Shown one piece after another: positions 9,336 through 20,612 of a DNA stretch of 64,000 nucleotides. Position numbers and translations under genes: made by a program. The notes below the pieces were generated by a model. That model searched no databases. It was not told where the DNA came from and saw nothing but the letters and a program-made list of their open reading frames with translations. Origin of the DNA: Portulaca oleracea (Eukaryota > Streptophyta > Magnoliopsida > Caryophyllales > Portulacaceae); contig CM055870.1 of assembly GCA_029582165.1 (NCBI GenBank), positions 53,413,213 through 53,477,212 on the forward strand, given 5' to 3'. Positions within the stretch are counted from its first letter, which is position 1, and every line of letters begins with the position of its first letter.

Positions 9336-11848
9336 ATGTCTGCACAAATGAACAACCCAGGGGAGCACTCTGAAGCTTCCAACATAGATGAGAAAAGGTA
9401 TAGTTTATGGTCTAACATCTATTAGAGTGTAAAAATTGTTTGTGTTGATGTGCAAACATCTAGTTCTTAGTGGGCAAATTTATGTGTGTTGCTGTTGAAA
9501 CTTAAATTCAGAAAAACGATTAGCAGAGCATCGAAAATAAAGTTATTTTTATGTGTGTTGGGGTTGATAATTTATGTGTGTTGGTGTTTAAAGTTGAATT
9601 CAGAAAACAATTAGAAGAACATCATAAGATAAAGGTTATTTTTGTGTGTATTGGTGTTCAAACTTACGCATGCGGTGTTCAAAGTTGAATTCAGATAACC
9701 GATTTGCAGTGCATCAAAGATAAAAAGTTACTTGTTAAGGACATTGATTCCATCATTTTGGAGTCCTTTTCTCCTTTTGAAATGTAAACTTAAATGGATG
9801 AATCATTTGGATGGGTGCAGTATGGAAAGTACTGTAATGCTAGCACATTCCAGTAATTATGGTGTGCAAATATGTGCGTACTGGTGTGCAAAAATGTGTG
9901 TTGGTTGGCAAACATCTACATGTTATACTGTGTGAAGATGTGTGTAGGTGCGCAATTATATCATGCTAAATGTGACCTGAAATTGACAAGGACAATCCCA
10001 TGCCCAGTAAACAAGGGTTTGAGAAACAAAAGGGAGACAATCCAATGCCCAGTGAACCAGGCGAGAAACAAAAGGAGACAATCGCACGCCCGGAAGCGAG
10101 TTTGAAAGCAGGCGGAGCCAATCCTACGCTCGATGAAACTGGTATGAGAAATAAAAGGGAGCCAATCCCATGCCCAGTAAACTAGAGTCTGAGAAACAAA
10201 AGGGAGCCAATCCCACGCCCAGTAACCCATTGTCTGAGAAACAAGCAAAGAAAACTGATAAATTCTCCTTGTTTTAAAACTGTTACCAATGCTTTTGTTT
10301 TAAAACTATTACCAATATGCATATAGTGCGCAAATGTTAGCTCTTAGAGTTTGTTTTGATATTTTTGAAGCTCAGAAAGTAAAGCACACCACAAAAGGAT
10401 ATATAAAATTCAAGCACGCCTCAACAGAAGTAAGAAAAATAATTTCAAGATTGAAGAAACCAGAAGTACAACAACTAAAAGAAACTGATAAGAGTTCAAA
10501 AGGGGGAGAAGGAAAGAAGAGGAGGAAAGATGACAAGGATTTTGAAGAGAGTTCAAAAAGGGGAGAAGGAAAGAAGAGGAGAAAGAACCTGAGAAGGGTT
10601 CAACAAAGGGAGAAGGAAAGAAGAGGAAGAACCTGAGAAGGGTTCAAAAAAAGGAGAAGGAAAGAAGAGTAAGAAGGAGGAGAAAGAACCTAAGAAGGGT
10701 TCAAAAAAGGGACAGAGAAAGAAGAATGAGAAAGAGGAGAAAGAAACTGAGAATAGTTCCCAAAAGGGAGAGGGAAAGAATAGTAAGAAACCGGAGAAAT
10801 AAAATCAGAATAGTTCAGAAAAGGGAGAGGGAGAGAAGCGAAACAAAACAAAAAAATCTCCCAAAAAACAACAGCAGCGACAACCGAGACAGCCCGCCAA
10901 GCAAACCAAAAAAGGGAGAGAAGAGAGGAACGAAGAATTACGAGAAAACTCTTCCTTACTCGTGTGAGCATAGAAAAGTTGGTAGGTTTGATAGCTAAAC
11001 TAAATGATGCTCAACGAGAGGTTGTGAAAACACTTGGATTTGAGCATTTTCTGCGCCTTAAGGTAACCACAGTGCCCGACACTCTAGGACGGTGGCTTGT
11101 ACAAAACTTTGACCCTACCGGAAAGTGTTTGAACATAAGCAAAGACAGGAAAATATTGATCACACTCTTAGATGTGTATCTAACTATGGGGTTGCCATTG
11201 GGGCCAAAACAAATCACCAAAGAGAAACATGGATCGTCAGAAGCATACAATGCCGTCCTTGGCCCATTTCTCAGCGAGCACGGGGAAAAAACCCATGCAC
11301 TGTCCCAGTTACTAGAATATATATTGGCATGCAAAGATAGGGGTGATGCATTCAAACGAAACTTCCTGATTTATACTGTGGATAATTCTATTTTCGGCTC
11401 CCCTAACAAGTACGATCCCTGATATTTTCTCTAAAACCTAATTAATCCAAAAGGAGATTGATCCCCTGAACTGGTGTCCATATTTAACTGAAAAACTTTT
11501 CAAGCCTGTGGAAAAGATCAAGTCTGGGAAAACAAAAGCATGTGAGGGTTCAACACCTTTTTTGATGGTAAGTATAACTGACTTCCTTTCTGGTGTGCCA
11601 AATGTTTCATCTTAAAAACTAATGCCCTTTTTTGTTAGCAACTCTATCTTGATAGAGTAGTTGAATCAGCTGATACAATTGAACCAGAAAAAAGAAAGTT
11701 CCCCACAATGACACGGTGGACACAAAAAGATGTATATAACAGAGTGACCGCCTTAGAGAAGCCTAGAAAAAGCTTCGGTGATGGATACATTCTTGACAGA
11801 ATCGAGCTGCCTGACGAATATTTGAATCTACAAGCTATGGTATAATTT
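9336..11848 (+). pseudogene. transposon gene remnant, left arm (Ulp1-type plant transposon protein, N-terminal part)
   Basis: The start context is an intron acceptor TTTGCTTTCAG followed by ATGTCTGCACAAATGAACAA, giving MSAQMNNPGEHSEASN and a donor at AAAAGGTATAG. Later pieces are a Pro/Ser/Lys repeat (9990-10260), a Lys/Arg-rich tract (10440-10930), and a conserved block (10964-11422) with LGFEHFLRLKV, LGRWLVQNFDPTGK and DVYLTMGLPLGP. Next comes an exon ending at a GTAAGT donor near 11570, and an exon (11639-11846) with LYLDRVVESADTIEPEK and MTRWTQKDVYNR. From family knowledge, this order resembles the N-terminal region of plant transposon proteins that end in a Ulp1 (C48) protease domain; that domain is absent here. 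Several frameshifts break the copy, and the donor after the repeat exon is mutated (GATAAA; the right arm keeps GTAAAT). Confidence 0.6.
9990..10260 (+). repeat. 45-base coding repeat, left arm
   Basis: Tandem units encode variants of GFEKQKGDNPMPSKP. In this arm the third and fourth units carry indels that break the frame. The units read as a hydrophilic, probably disordered segment of the transposon protein. Confidence 0.7.
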
Positions 11849-11856
11849 AAATATTT

Positions 11857-12095
11857 CAATCAATATATTATTGTATGTGTTATCTGTAAAAGAACGTGTG
11901 TTTAGTGTGTAAAAGGAATGTGTATTTAGAGTGCAAAGGCATATGAGTTAAAGTGTAAATGCATAAGTGTAAATGCATATTCAGCCTTAACTCATATGCC
12001 TTTACACTCTAACACATATGCATTTACACACTAAATACACGTTCTTTTTACGGATAACACATACAATAATATGTTGATTGAAAGATTCAAACGGA
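11857..12095. repeat. inner hairpin in the palindrome loop
   Basis: TTGTATGTGTTATCTGTAAA at about 11873 is mirrored by TTTTACGGATAACACATACAA ending near 12068, and AAAGGCATATGAGTTAA is mirrored by TTAACTCATATGCCTTT. The centre is near 11975. A second, smaller inverted repeat therefore sits immediately inside the left arm. Confidence 0.8.
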
Positions 12096-13480
12096 AAATA
12101 TTTTAGTATTTATATGTGATCTGTTTTTCGGTATAATTACATAAAATTATTGATTCAAATAATAATTAGAATTTTTAAAAAAAATTATAAAACAATTATA
12201 CTATCATTATCATTGTATTTTCTTTTTATAAATTCTCTTTAAAATTAATTTAGATAATATAGCAATGACGGATGCTGCAATCCATATTTTTTCAATATTG
12301 TCTTAATTACATATAATATAGAACAATAGTAATTTTTTTATTAGTCAATATGAATAAATGCAAGCAACTCTATAATTCATTCAAATCTTTCTCAATAACA
12401 TGCAAAAAAAAAAATCTTAAACATAGGAATAATGATTAAGATAATAAAACTACTATTGGAAACTTATTTTCATTAAATAAATATAAGTTTTTTTATTAAA
12501 ATAATTAAAGTGTAGAGAAATTATAAAACAATACTATTTAGCAGTAAATAACTAATAATCAAAAATTTAGAAATAATTATTAATTCTAAAATTTAAGCAT
12601 ATATCAACAATCACAACATCAACAAAGTTGAATTACTTTTTTTCTTTTTATAACAAAGAGAGATTAATTTACATTTTGAGTAATGTTATATTTTTTTTTG
12701 TTTATGATTTTTAAAGAAAATAGATAACAATAATATAGGTTTTCTTTGGGAGTTTCACGATTTAATAACTCTTAGACTTTACTTTAGTCTTTTTTTTTTA
12801 TAATATTGGGATTGGTATATTATAATAATAAATTTGGTAGAAGAAAGACTAACTAATGCACATATTTTTATAAAAACTGATGAATATTATTTTAATTGTG
12901 TATTAATAATTAATTAATATTTCCGTATTATTAGTTTTGTATAATTAACTTAGGAGAATAAATCAAGAATTTAGGGTCTAATATTTTATGAACTTACAAT
13001 TTATGTGTTTTGTGGTGATTATATATGTAGTTCATGCACCACTTTTTCCAATAAGAAATAATATTTGCTTGTTATAAATGACCATAATGATCTCAAATTT
13101 TAATCTTTTATCTTATACATTGAGACAAATTTTGATACTTTATATTTTATGTTCAGTTTAATTTCATATGATGGCTATATCACTTACATAATTATTAATT
13201 TACAATTTTATTATCGTATTGTTAATTACAATTTTATTTTCTTTTTACAATTGTTAAAAAGTTATAAAACAATAGTGCACATTTTTCTGGGAGTGTCACA
13301 CTTTAATATCTCTTAAATTGAGTTTAATCTATTTTTTAAATTGAGATTGACATATTATAATAGTTAATTTTGGTGGAAGAAAGGCTAACCAATGAATATT
13401 TTTTATAAAAAGCTATTGAATATTATTTTAATTGTGAGTTTATATTTGTTACCTATATACATGATTTACATCACTAAGGA
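12096..13480. other. very AT-rich loop of the palindrome
   Basis: No open frame or recognised domain. Two diverged direct copies are visible: about 12745-12905 and 13287-13440, sharing GGGAGT-TCAC--TTTAATA-CTCTTA, AGAAAG-CTAAC-AATG and GAATATTATTTTAATTGTG. This loop is present only once, unlike the arms. Confidence 0.6.
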
Positions 13481-13620
13481 ATTGGTAGTTGAATAGTAAT
13501 CATTGTCAACTTTTAAACTCTTAACCAAGGTTCAAATCTTGGTGGAAACAAAACATTTATTCATAGACTTGGAGTTAGGTTTGGAAAAACCAAACCTCCC
13601 AAATTCATTGTCTTAGCTTT
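13480..13620 (+). mobile_element. possible tRNA-derived SINE fragment
   Basis: GGAATTGGTAGTTGAATAGT resembles a polymerase III A box and AAGGTTCAAATCTTGGTGG resembles a B box about 45 bases downstream. It lies just outside the right arm in the loop. A similar pair occurs at 60370-60450. The match is short, so the call is tentative. Confidence 0.3.
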
Positions 13621-13662
13621 GGGTTTTCCTTTGAAATACTTGTTTTAATATTATTAATAGAT

Positions 13663-16179
13663 TATACCATAGCTTGTAGATTCAAATATTCGTCAGGTAG
13701 CTCGATTCTGTCAAGAATGTATCCATCACCGAAGCTTTTTCTAGGCTTCTCTAAGGCGGTCACTCTGTTATATACATCTTTTTGTGTCCACCGTGTCATT
13801 GTGGGGAACTTTCTTTTACGGTCAATTGTATCACCGATTCAACTACTCACAAGATAGGTAATGAACAAAAAAGGGCATTAGTTTTTAAGATGAAACCTTT
13901 GGCACACCAGAAAGGAAGTCAGTTATACTTACCATCAAAAAAGGTGTTGAACCCTCACATGATTTTGGTTTCCCAGACTTGATCTTTTCCACAGACTTGA
14001 AAAGTTTTTCAATTAAATATGGACACCAGTTCAGGGGAGCAATCTCCTTTAGATTAACTAGGTTTTAGAGAATATCAGGGAGCGTACTTGTTAGGGGAGC
14101 CGGAAATACAATTATCCACAGTATAATCAGGAAGTTTCGTTTGAATGCATCACCCCCATCTTTGCATGCCAATATATATTCTGGTAACTGAGACAGTGCA
14201 AGGGTTTTGTCCTCGTGCTCGCTGAGAAATGGGCCGAGGACGGCATTGTATGCTTCTGACGATCCATGTTTCTCTTCAGTGATTTGTTTTGGCCCCAATG
14301 GCAACCCCATAGTTAGATACACATCTAAGGGTGTGATCAATATTTTGCTGTCTTTGCTTGTGTTCAAACACTTTCCGGTAGGGTCAAAGTTTTGTACAAG
14401 CCACCGTCCTAGAGTGTCGGGCACTGTGGTTACCTTAAGGCGCAGAAAATGCTCAAATCCAAGTGTTTTCACAGCCTCCCGTTGAGAATCATTTAGTTTA
14501 GCTATCAAAGCTACGAACTTTTCTATGCTCACACGAGTAGGGAAGAGTTTCTCGTAATTCTTCGTTCCTCTCTTCTCTCCCTTTTGTGGATATTTTTTGG
14601 TTTGTTTGGCAGGTTGTCTCGGTTGTGGCTGTTGTTGTTTTTTTGGAGAATTTTAGTTTTGTTTCACTTCTCTCCCTCTCACTTTTCTGAACTATTCTGA
14701 TTTTATTTCTCTTGTTTCTTACTTCTTCTTTCCCTCTCCCTTTTGGGAACTATTCTCAGTTTCTTTCTCCTCTTTCTCATTCTTCTTTCTCTGTCCCTTT
14801 TTTGAACCCTTCTCAGGTTCTTTCTCCTCCTTCTTACTCTTCTTTCCTTCTCCATTTTTTGAACCCTTCTCAGGTTCTTCCTCTTCTTTCCTTCTCCCTT
14901 TGTTGAACCCTTCTCAGGTCCTTTCTTCCTCTTCTTTCCTTCTCCCCTTTTTGAACTCTCTTCAAAATCCTTGTCATCTTTCCTCCTCTTCTTTCCTTCT
15001 CCCCTTTTTGAACTCTTATCAGTTTCTTTTTGTTGTTGTACTTCTGGTTTCTTCAATTTTGAAATTATTTTTGTGACTTCTGCTGAGGCGTGCTTGAATT
15101 TTATATATCCTTCTGTGGTGTGCTTTACTTTCTTAGCTTCAAAAATATCAAAACAAACTCTAAGAGCTAACATTTGCGCACTATATGCATATTGGTAATA
15201 GTTTTAAAACAAAAGCATTGGTAACAGTTTTAAAACAAGGAGAATTTACCAGTTTTCTTCGCTTGTTTATCAGACAATGGGTTACTGGGCGTGGGATTGG
15301 CTCCCTTTTGTTTCTCTGACTCTAGTTTACGGGGCATGGGATTGGCTCCCTTTTGTTTCTCATACTCTGGTTTACTGAGCGTAGGATTGGCTCCCGTCTG
15401 TTTCTCAAACTCTGGCTTACTGGGCATGCGATTGTCTCCTTTTTGTTTCTCAGTTTCCGGTTCACTGGGCATGGGATTGTCTCCCTTTTGTTTCTCAAAC
15501 CCTTGTTTACTGGGCATGGGATTGTCCTTGTCAATTTCAGGTCACATTTAGCATGATATAATTGCGCACCTACACACATCTTCACACAGTATAACATGTA
15601 GATGTTTGCCAACCAACACACATTTTTGCACACCAGTACGCACATATTTGCACACCATAATTACTGGAATGTGCTAGCATTACAGTACTTTCCATACTGC
15701 ACCCATCCAAATGATTCATCCATTTAAGTTTACATTTCAAAAGGAGAAAAGGACTCCAAAATGATGGAATCAATGTCCTTAACAAGTAACTTTTTATCTT
15801 TGATGCACTACAAATCGGTTATCTGAATTCAACTTTGAACACCGCATGCATAAGTTTGAACACCAATACACACAAAAATAACCTTTATCTTTTGATGTTC
15901 TGATCGTTTTCTGAATTCAACTTTAAACACCAACACACATAAATTTTCAACCCCAACACACATAAAAATAACTTTATTTTTCGATGTTCTGCTAATCATT
16001 TTTCTGAATTTAAGTTTCAACAGCAGCACACATAAATTTGCCCACTAAGAACTAGATGTTTGCACATCAACACAAACAATTTTTACACTCTAATAGATGT
16101 TAGACCATAATCTATACCTTTTTTCATCTATGTTGGAAGCTTCAGAGTGCTCCCTTGGGTTGTTGATTTGTGCAGACAT
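13663..16179 (-). pseudogene. transposon gene remnant, right arm (inverted copy)
   Basis: This is the mirror copy of the left-arm gene, starting at the ATG 16177-16179 and reading toward the loop. The Pro/Ser/Lys repeat exon is better preserved here, with six in-frame units ending in a GTAAAT donor (15230-15517). The Lys/Arg-rich tract (14703-15173) and conserved block (14065-14532, again LGRWLVQNFDPTGK and DVYLTMGLPLGP) follow. The last exon is damaged: about 13820-13855 lacks the LYLDRVVESAD coding part. Neither arm holds a full gene, and both stop at the same place before the expected protease domain. Confidence 0.6.
15230..15517 (-). repeat. 45-base coding repeat, right arm, frame kept
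   Basis: Six consecutive units of the EKQKGxNPMPSKP type remain open. Comparison with the left arm shows that the repeats decayed independently after the palindrome formed. Confidence 0.75.
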
Positions 16180-16312
16180 TTGCTTGAAGGTTTCTGAAAG
16201 CAAAACTAGGGTTATGTCGACGATTTTATGGAGGTCGAAGTGCACACTTCAGAAATCTAAGAAATAGATGTTTGCATGTTGATTTTTTCGATTTTGTAGA
16301 TTTTTGTGAAGA

Positions 16313-16550
16313 ACATTTGAAATTCATACCTTAGAACACCGAATTTGAGAAAATCTATTCGATTTTCTGGAGGTCGAAGTGCTCTTGAACACCGAAGAGA
16401 TCCAACGCCACTGAATTTGTAGAAATGGAATACATTTGAAATTCATACCTTAGATCACCGAATTTGAGAAAATCTATTCGATTTTTTGGAGGTCGAAGTG
16501 CTGTTGAACACCGAAGAGATCCAACACCATTGAATTTGTAGAAATGGAAG
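16313..16550. repeat. 119-base tandem duplication present only in the right arm
   Basis: ACATTTGAAATTCATACCTT begins at 16313 and again at 16432, and the 119-base units match with few changes. The left arm (about 9095-9215) has one unit. The unit spans the transposon gene's leader exon and its GTATGAATTT donor, so the right copy has a duplicated leader and donor. A (GA)n tract follows at 16589-16617. Confidence 0.8.
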
Positions 16551-16794
16551 ACGATTTCTGGAAATTTGTGGGAAATTAGGCAGAGAGATTGAGAGAGAGA
16601 GAGAGAGAGAGAGAGAGTAGTTTTCGCAGTAAACAAAATAGAGTACCTAAATTGTTTGGTGTGCGAATGTTTCCCAGCACGTGTGCTCAAGAATGCCCTA
16701 AACGCTGCGTTTTGTCCTGGGCTTATTTTTGGGCGCCTTTTTGGATGTTGTATTGGGCTTTGCTGGGGTGGACATAGCGGGAGTAGAGATGAGA

Positions 16795-16818
16795 GCCATA
16801 CTCCCGCGGGAGTATGGT
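16795..16818. repeat. matching GC-rich palindrome at the right end
   Basis: CCATACTCCCG and its complement meet at CGCG. One base at the outer edge differs from the left copy. The inverted repeat continues for another nine bases outside it (CAGTTCTTA at 8836-8844, TAAGAACTG at 16820-16828) and then stops. Confidence 0.85.
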
Positions 16819-17641
16819 CTAAGAACTGATAGGCTTAGTTTCAATAGGCTAACAATGAGCAGCCTATTGGATTGGTTATTTGTAGAAATTACCATTTAAT
16901 ACAAAATTTACCAAAAAATACATACATTTCATAATAAAAGTAATTGATACATATTATTTTAAAATTAGTGATACAGGGTTATAAACTGAATTCCATGAAT
17001 TACTTTTTCAAAACAGCTAGTTTTACCAAACACAACTTTTCCGAACAGCCAATCAAACGACTAACACAAACAATCAATCCAAATAGCTAGCAGTTGTTTG
17101 TCAAACAAGGCCAAACTGTTGGTTCCTTGCATATTAATTGCAAGGCCTTGCTCCCCTTGCCCTACTCAGGCTAAGTCATAGATACCACACATCGAGATCA
17201 TAAGTTTTACATACCTTGCCTGTTCATGAACAATAAGAACATGTGTGCATTGTTGTTGCTTGTAAGGGGCGACCAAAATCACCAGATCTTGAAATCGGTT
17301 CAGTCTTTAAGCACACACCACTTGTTGAGCATCGAGCACAGGCCAGGTATCCTGTATAAACACACTTATGTTAATGCATTATGCTAGAAAAGCTCTAATA
17401 TCCAGTGACATAAAATATGATAAAAGAAACATAGCTAGGGACATCACAAATTCACCTCAAGCAAGCACCAACTATCATTGGCAGTGCACACAGTTGAAGA
17501 TCACTTTGAACTTTGAACAATCTTAAACAAACCTACAAGATTGCGTATTACTTGTTGAACTAATGAACTGTAAGTCAAGCATTATCGAACAAGCAGTATG
17601 AATTTAGAGAAACCAACAAACTCTCTAGGCAATCAAAGCTA

Positions 17642-17806
17642 AGGGAGCATTTGGTTGGGAAACTTTCTGTGTTTGGTTGTCCCTAATAGATGAGAAAGTT
17701 TTAATGTGGAGCCCATTATTTCACTCACAAACTCACTAAACAGTTTCTGGAGGGGGGGGGGAGTGTTTCCCACAAAGACTTTCCCAATAAACTTCCAAAC
17801 GCACCA
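17642..17806. mobile_element. MITE-like sequence with an internal G run
   Basis: Left GGAGCATTTGGTTGGGAAACT and right TTCCCAATAAACTTCCAAACG are imperfect inverted repeats of the kind seen in hAT MITEs. A run of G lies near 17751-17761. Non-coding. The flanking 17113-17641 shows nothing recognisable. Confidence 0.4.
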
Positions 17807-18019
17807 TAATAGTTATTCGATTCTGTATCCCACCCGTGCCAGTAAAAGGTGCTCGTTCTAAAAGCAGGAACCTCAACCCAGGCAACCCTACTAATCACAA
17901 GAACCACAAACATAAACTCTAACAAAAATAAGAAAACCCATCTCCCAATACAAACCCTATGCAGTGCCAACAACAAAAAAATAAACAAAAGAAAAACCAA
18001 CTAAAAGATGCAGTCATAC

Positions 18020-18153
18020 AATGCAAAATATGCTTAGCAAGGGTATCATTCGGCATGAATTCTGCAACGAGCAGCCTCTCATCGCCTTCACAACAATATC
18101 CAATCAAATTCGTCAATCTCATGTGCCTCAACTTCCGAACGTCTTGGCTTCTC
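18020..18153 (-). pseudogene. orphan exon of a BSK-type (brassinosteroid-signalling) kinase
   Basis: An acceptor GGTGCAG precedes a 134-base exon, followed by GTATGA. The exon encodes [16 protein letters not shown] and then [20 protein letters not shown], the hallmark kinase N-lobe block of the BSK family. These are plasma-membrane receptor-like cytoplasmic kinases that relay brassinosteroid signals. No other BSK exon (myristoylated start, catalytic loop or TPR repeats) can be found nearby on this strand. It is a relic or transposed exon, open and well preserved. Confidence 0.7.
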
Positions 18154-18204
18154 CTGCACCAAATTCACCAAACCAAGCAATCAACCACTCAATTAATCAA
18201 TCAA

Positions 18205-18312
18205 CACAGTTAAAAGATCACTTTGGCATAGAGAATTCCTCGGAATGTATTTCAGATTCATAATATTCTTGGCTGCCTTTCTATCCTTGTCAGTAACTCC
18301 GCCACCAGCCAG
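18205..18312 (-). other. open coding-like segment, unrecognised
   Basis: On the minus strand this reads HLAGGGVTDKDRKAAKN followed by IMNLKYIPRNSLCQSDL with no stop, and lies just upstream of the BSK exon in the same direction. I do not recognise it as part of BSK. It could be an exon of the gene whose first exon may be at 20613-20698, or chance. Confidence 0.2.
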
Positions 18313-18339
18313 ATGGAAATGTAACAAACATAACGTTGT

Positions 18340-19730
18340 CTAGGTGTTGCTTGGGTCGTTTCCCATTTGGTTAGAAATCATCTTCTTACTTGGGACTTGG
18401 GAGGGTGTCTTTGGTAGGAAGTCGAAGAAGAAGAGAACCCTAGTTAATCCTCCTATTTTTTTTAAAGCATTTGGAGAGAAAGGAACCAAAGGGGTTTTGA
18501 AGGAGTTGAAACTCCTCTTCAGCGCGTGAAAGACAAATTTATCGAGTCTCTCCTCTTTTGGGTTACTGGGAAGTTTAGCTCTTCGTCTTTTGATGTAGTG
18601 GGTTTTGAGGATGGTCTATATTTTGGTTGTACATATGCTTAATAAGCATCTAATCTTTTCATGCTATTATGATGTAGAGGATTAAAAGGGGGTAGGATAA
18701 TGTACAAGCAAAAGTACGAGTTGGACCAAGATTGGCTCCTAAGATGCGGATTAAAAACAAAGTCGACAAATCATAAAACCACCGGAAAAGAGAGAAGGCA
18801 ACAAGGGAAGGACATAAAGAAGAATGAAACATGGATTCTAGGTGTAAGAAATGTTGAATCTTGCCTCAAGCACCTACACCACTCAGACATGACATACACA
18901 TATTTTCTCGAAAAATTGCCAAGTCCAACACAACACTTCCATTGTTACCACTCAACACTTCCATATAGGCACATCCGAGCCCCAGTACGTAAGTTTATAC
19001 TACACCTTCATAGAATCTAAACAGGCCTCCCACCAATCACATACTACAATTAAAATCTTAAAGAAATTAACTTTCAATCTTTCTATACTCACCGCATACA
19101 AGCAACAACAAAAATTAGAAGCTGAGAAATCATACCAATTTGTGCTTGTGACCTTCGAACCTGCGCGTATTTACAAGTACTACATCCATCTCTCTGTCCT
19201 CCTTCTACCACTACTACTCAAGCTTCTGCTTGTATGTTTTATCGACCTTCAACAATCAAACCCTGGAATTTCAAGATGATAATAAATGGAAATAATTGGT
19301 CGTAAAAAGTCAACAAAGTTATCTCAAAATAAAATTATAAATCATAAATAGATGACATATTAGTGGTAATAATTGGTAGTTGATGGATGCTGTCAAAATA
19401 AAATAACAACTAATAAGAAGAAACTAAACTCGGAGGGGGAAAAAACATTCAACTAATAGCGACACAACTCTAATATCATCTTCATATAATCCGAAACTTA
19501 ACCAGGGAGCGTGATTGAAAAACAGGCCAACGAACTCGGATTCAATCCTAAAAGCATGAATTTCATAGGAACAACACAAGCCAGGCCTCCAATAGTTTTA
19601 TTCCTTAGCAAAGAAGTGAGAATTCAGATTCAGTGATTTGCAAAACCAAGGCTCACACAGAGCTGAATCAGGCAACTTTGCCTCTAGCAGTCTAACTCAA
19701 CCTATTCAACCAACCCAACTTAGAAGCGTC
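18340..19730. other. intergenic stretch, no supported gene
   Basis: Mixed AT-rich sequence. A minus-strand stretch at about 19135-19215 ends in a plausible splice donor (CAAATTGGTATGA), but I cannot connect it to a gene. No repeat family was recognised. Confidence 0.4.
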
Positions 19731-19734
19731 GGCA

Positions 19735-20120
19735 AAAATTTGGGTCTGGGTAAATTCGGGACGGACAAATTCGGTCAACGTCGAAATTCGGACGAGAAAT
19801 TCATGTCCCACCCAGCTTTATTTTGGGTCGGGCAATTTGGACGAAGCTTAATTAAGGTCGAAATCAGGTTTGGACAATAGAATAAGTGAAACTTTACGTC
19901 CGAATGTTCTGTCAATATCAAAACTCGGGCAAAAAATCGATGTCCAAACCCGGTTTTTTCGAGGTCAGACAATTCGGACGAAGTTAAAATCGGGTTTCGG
20001 ACATAGGAAAAGAGAAATTTTATGTCCGACTATTCTGTCAGTCTCAAATTCGGGCGAAAAATCTATGTCCAGACCCGGTTTCTTTCCGGGTCGGACAATT
20101 CGGGTATTCCGGGTGGGAGA
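19735..20120. repeat. diverged tandem repeat, about three copies of 120-130 bases
   Basis: Each unit carries TTCGGGCGAAAAATC-ATGTCC--ACCCGGTTT followed by GGTCGGACAATTCGGACGAA and ends near GTCCGA-TGTTCTGTCAAT. Related single copies occur at about 39740-39900 and 63180-63390, so this is a dispersed family. No coding capacity was seen. Confidence 0.65.
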
Positions 20121-20612
20121 AAATTTTTCCAGCTCTACTAAGACAGGACTCTAAGTTGAAAACAAACAAGATCTTCCAATTCAGAGTAATCAAAGGCTTA
20201 AAATGAATAATAGTCAAAACTAGAACATGGTAGAGGAAGGAACATAGAAAACCTAACCTCAAATTTCACAAAAACTTGATACAATTCCAAACCAAACGGC
20301 AACTAATTCTACTAAAAAACAATCAACTAAATTTGCACAGAAACTTGATATAATTACAACCCAAATTCCATTAATTCTACTCAAAAGCAATCAACTGAAA
20401 CTCTCTGCGCAAACTCAACTCTACGAAATCAAAAAAATGGGAAAACAAGAAATGCGAATTCAGGACTGCAAAATCAAACCCTAAAAGCTATGTTATGTTA
20501 TGTTAATTGGAACCCTAAATCCAATAAGAAGAAAAGAATATGAATAACCGAAACAAGAGAAAATCGAAGCAGGTGGAGTTGCCCTAGAATTAGGGTTTAG
20601 AGAAGAGCTTAC

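Larger units (their letters stand above)
8836..16828. mobile_element. 8-kb near-palindromic (foldback) transposon
   Basis: The segment 8836-11848 is repeated in inverted orientation at 13663-16828, leaving a 1.8-kb AT-rich loop (11849-13662). The arms match over their whole length, with point changes and small indels. For example, the 67-codon stretch at 9732-9935 has the same translation as 15582-15785 on the other strand. Each arm carries one broken copy of the same transposon gene, and the two copies are transcriptionally convergent. Both outer ends carry a GC-rich palindrome with core ACTCCCGCGGGAGT. I infer either a foldback-type element with very long inverted repeats or two copies of one element joined tail to tail. 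I cannot assign the superfamily from termini; the coding content suggests a Ulp1-carrying Mutator-like lineage. Confidence 0.8.
8738..17112. mobile_element. outer hAT-like element, split by the giant palindrome
   Basis: The left part (8738-8835) begins CCCTGTTTGGTAAACAGCC. The right part (16829-17112) ends TGTTTGTCAAACAAGG, a good inverted match. Both halves carry AGCCTATTG/CAATAGGCT motifs. The simplest reading is a MITE-like element into which the 8-kb palindromic element inserted. I see no clean 8-base target duplication, so the outer boundaries are tentative. Confidence 0.4.

Noticed and set aside
10334..10998. Lys/Arg-rich frames as an independent nuclear protein
   Set aside because: They are the low-complexity middle part of the broken transposon gene and are mirrored in the other arm of the palindrome.
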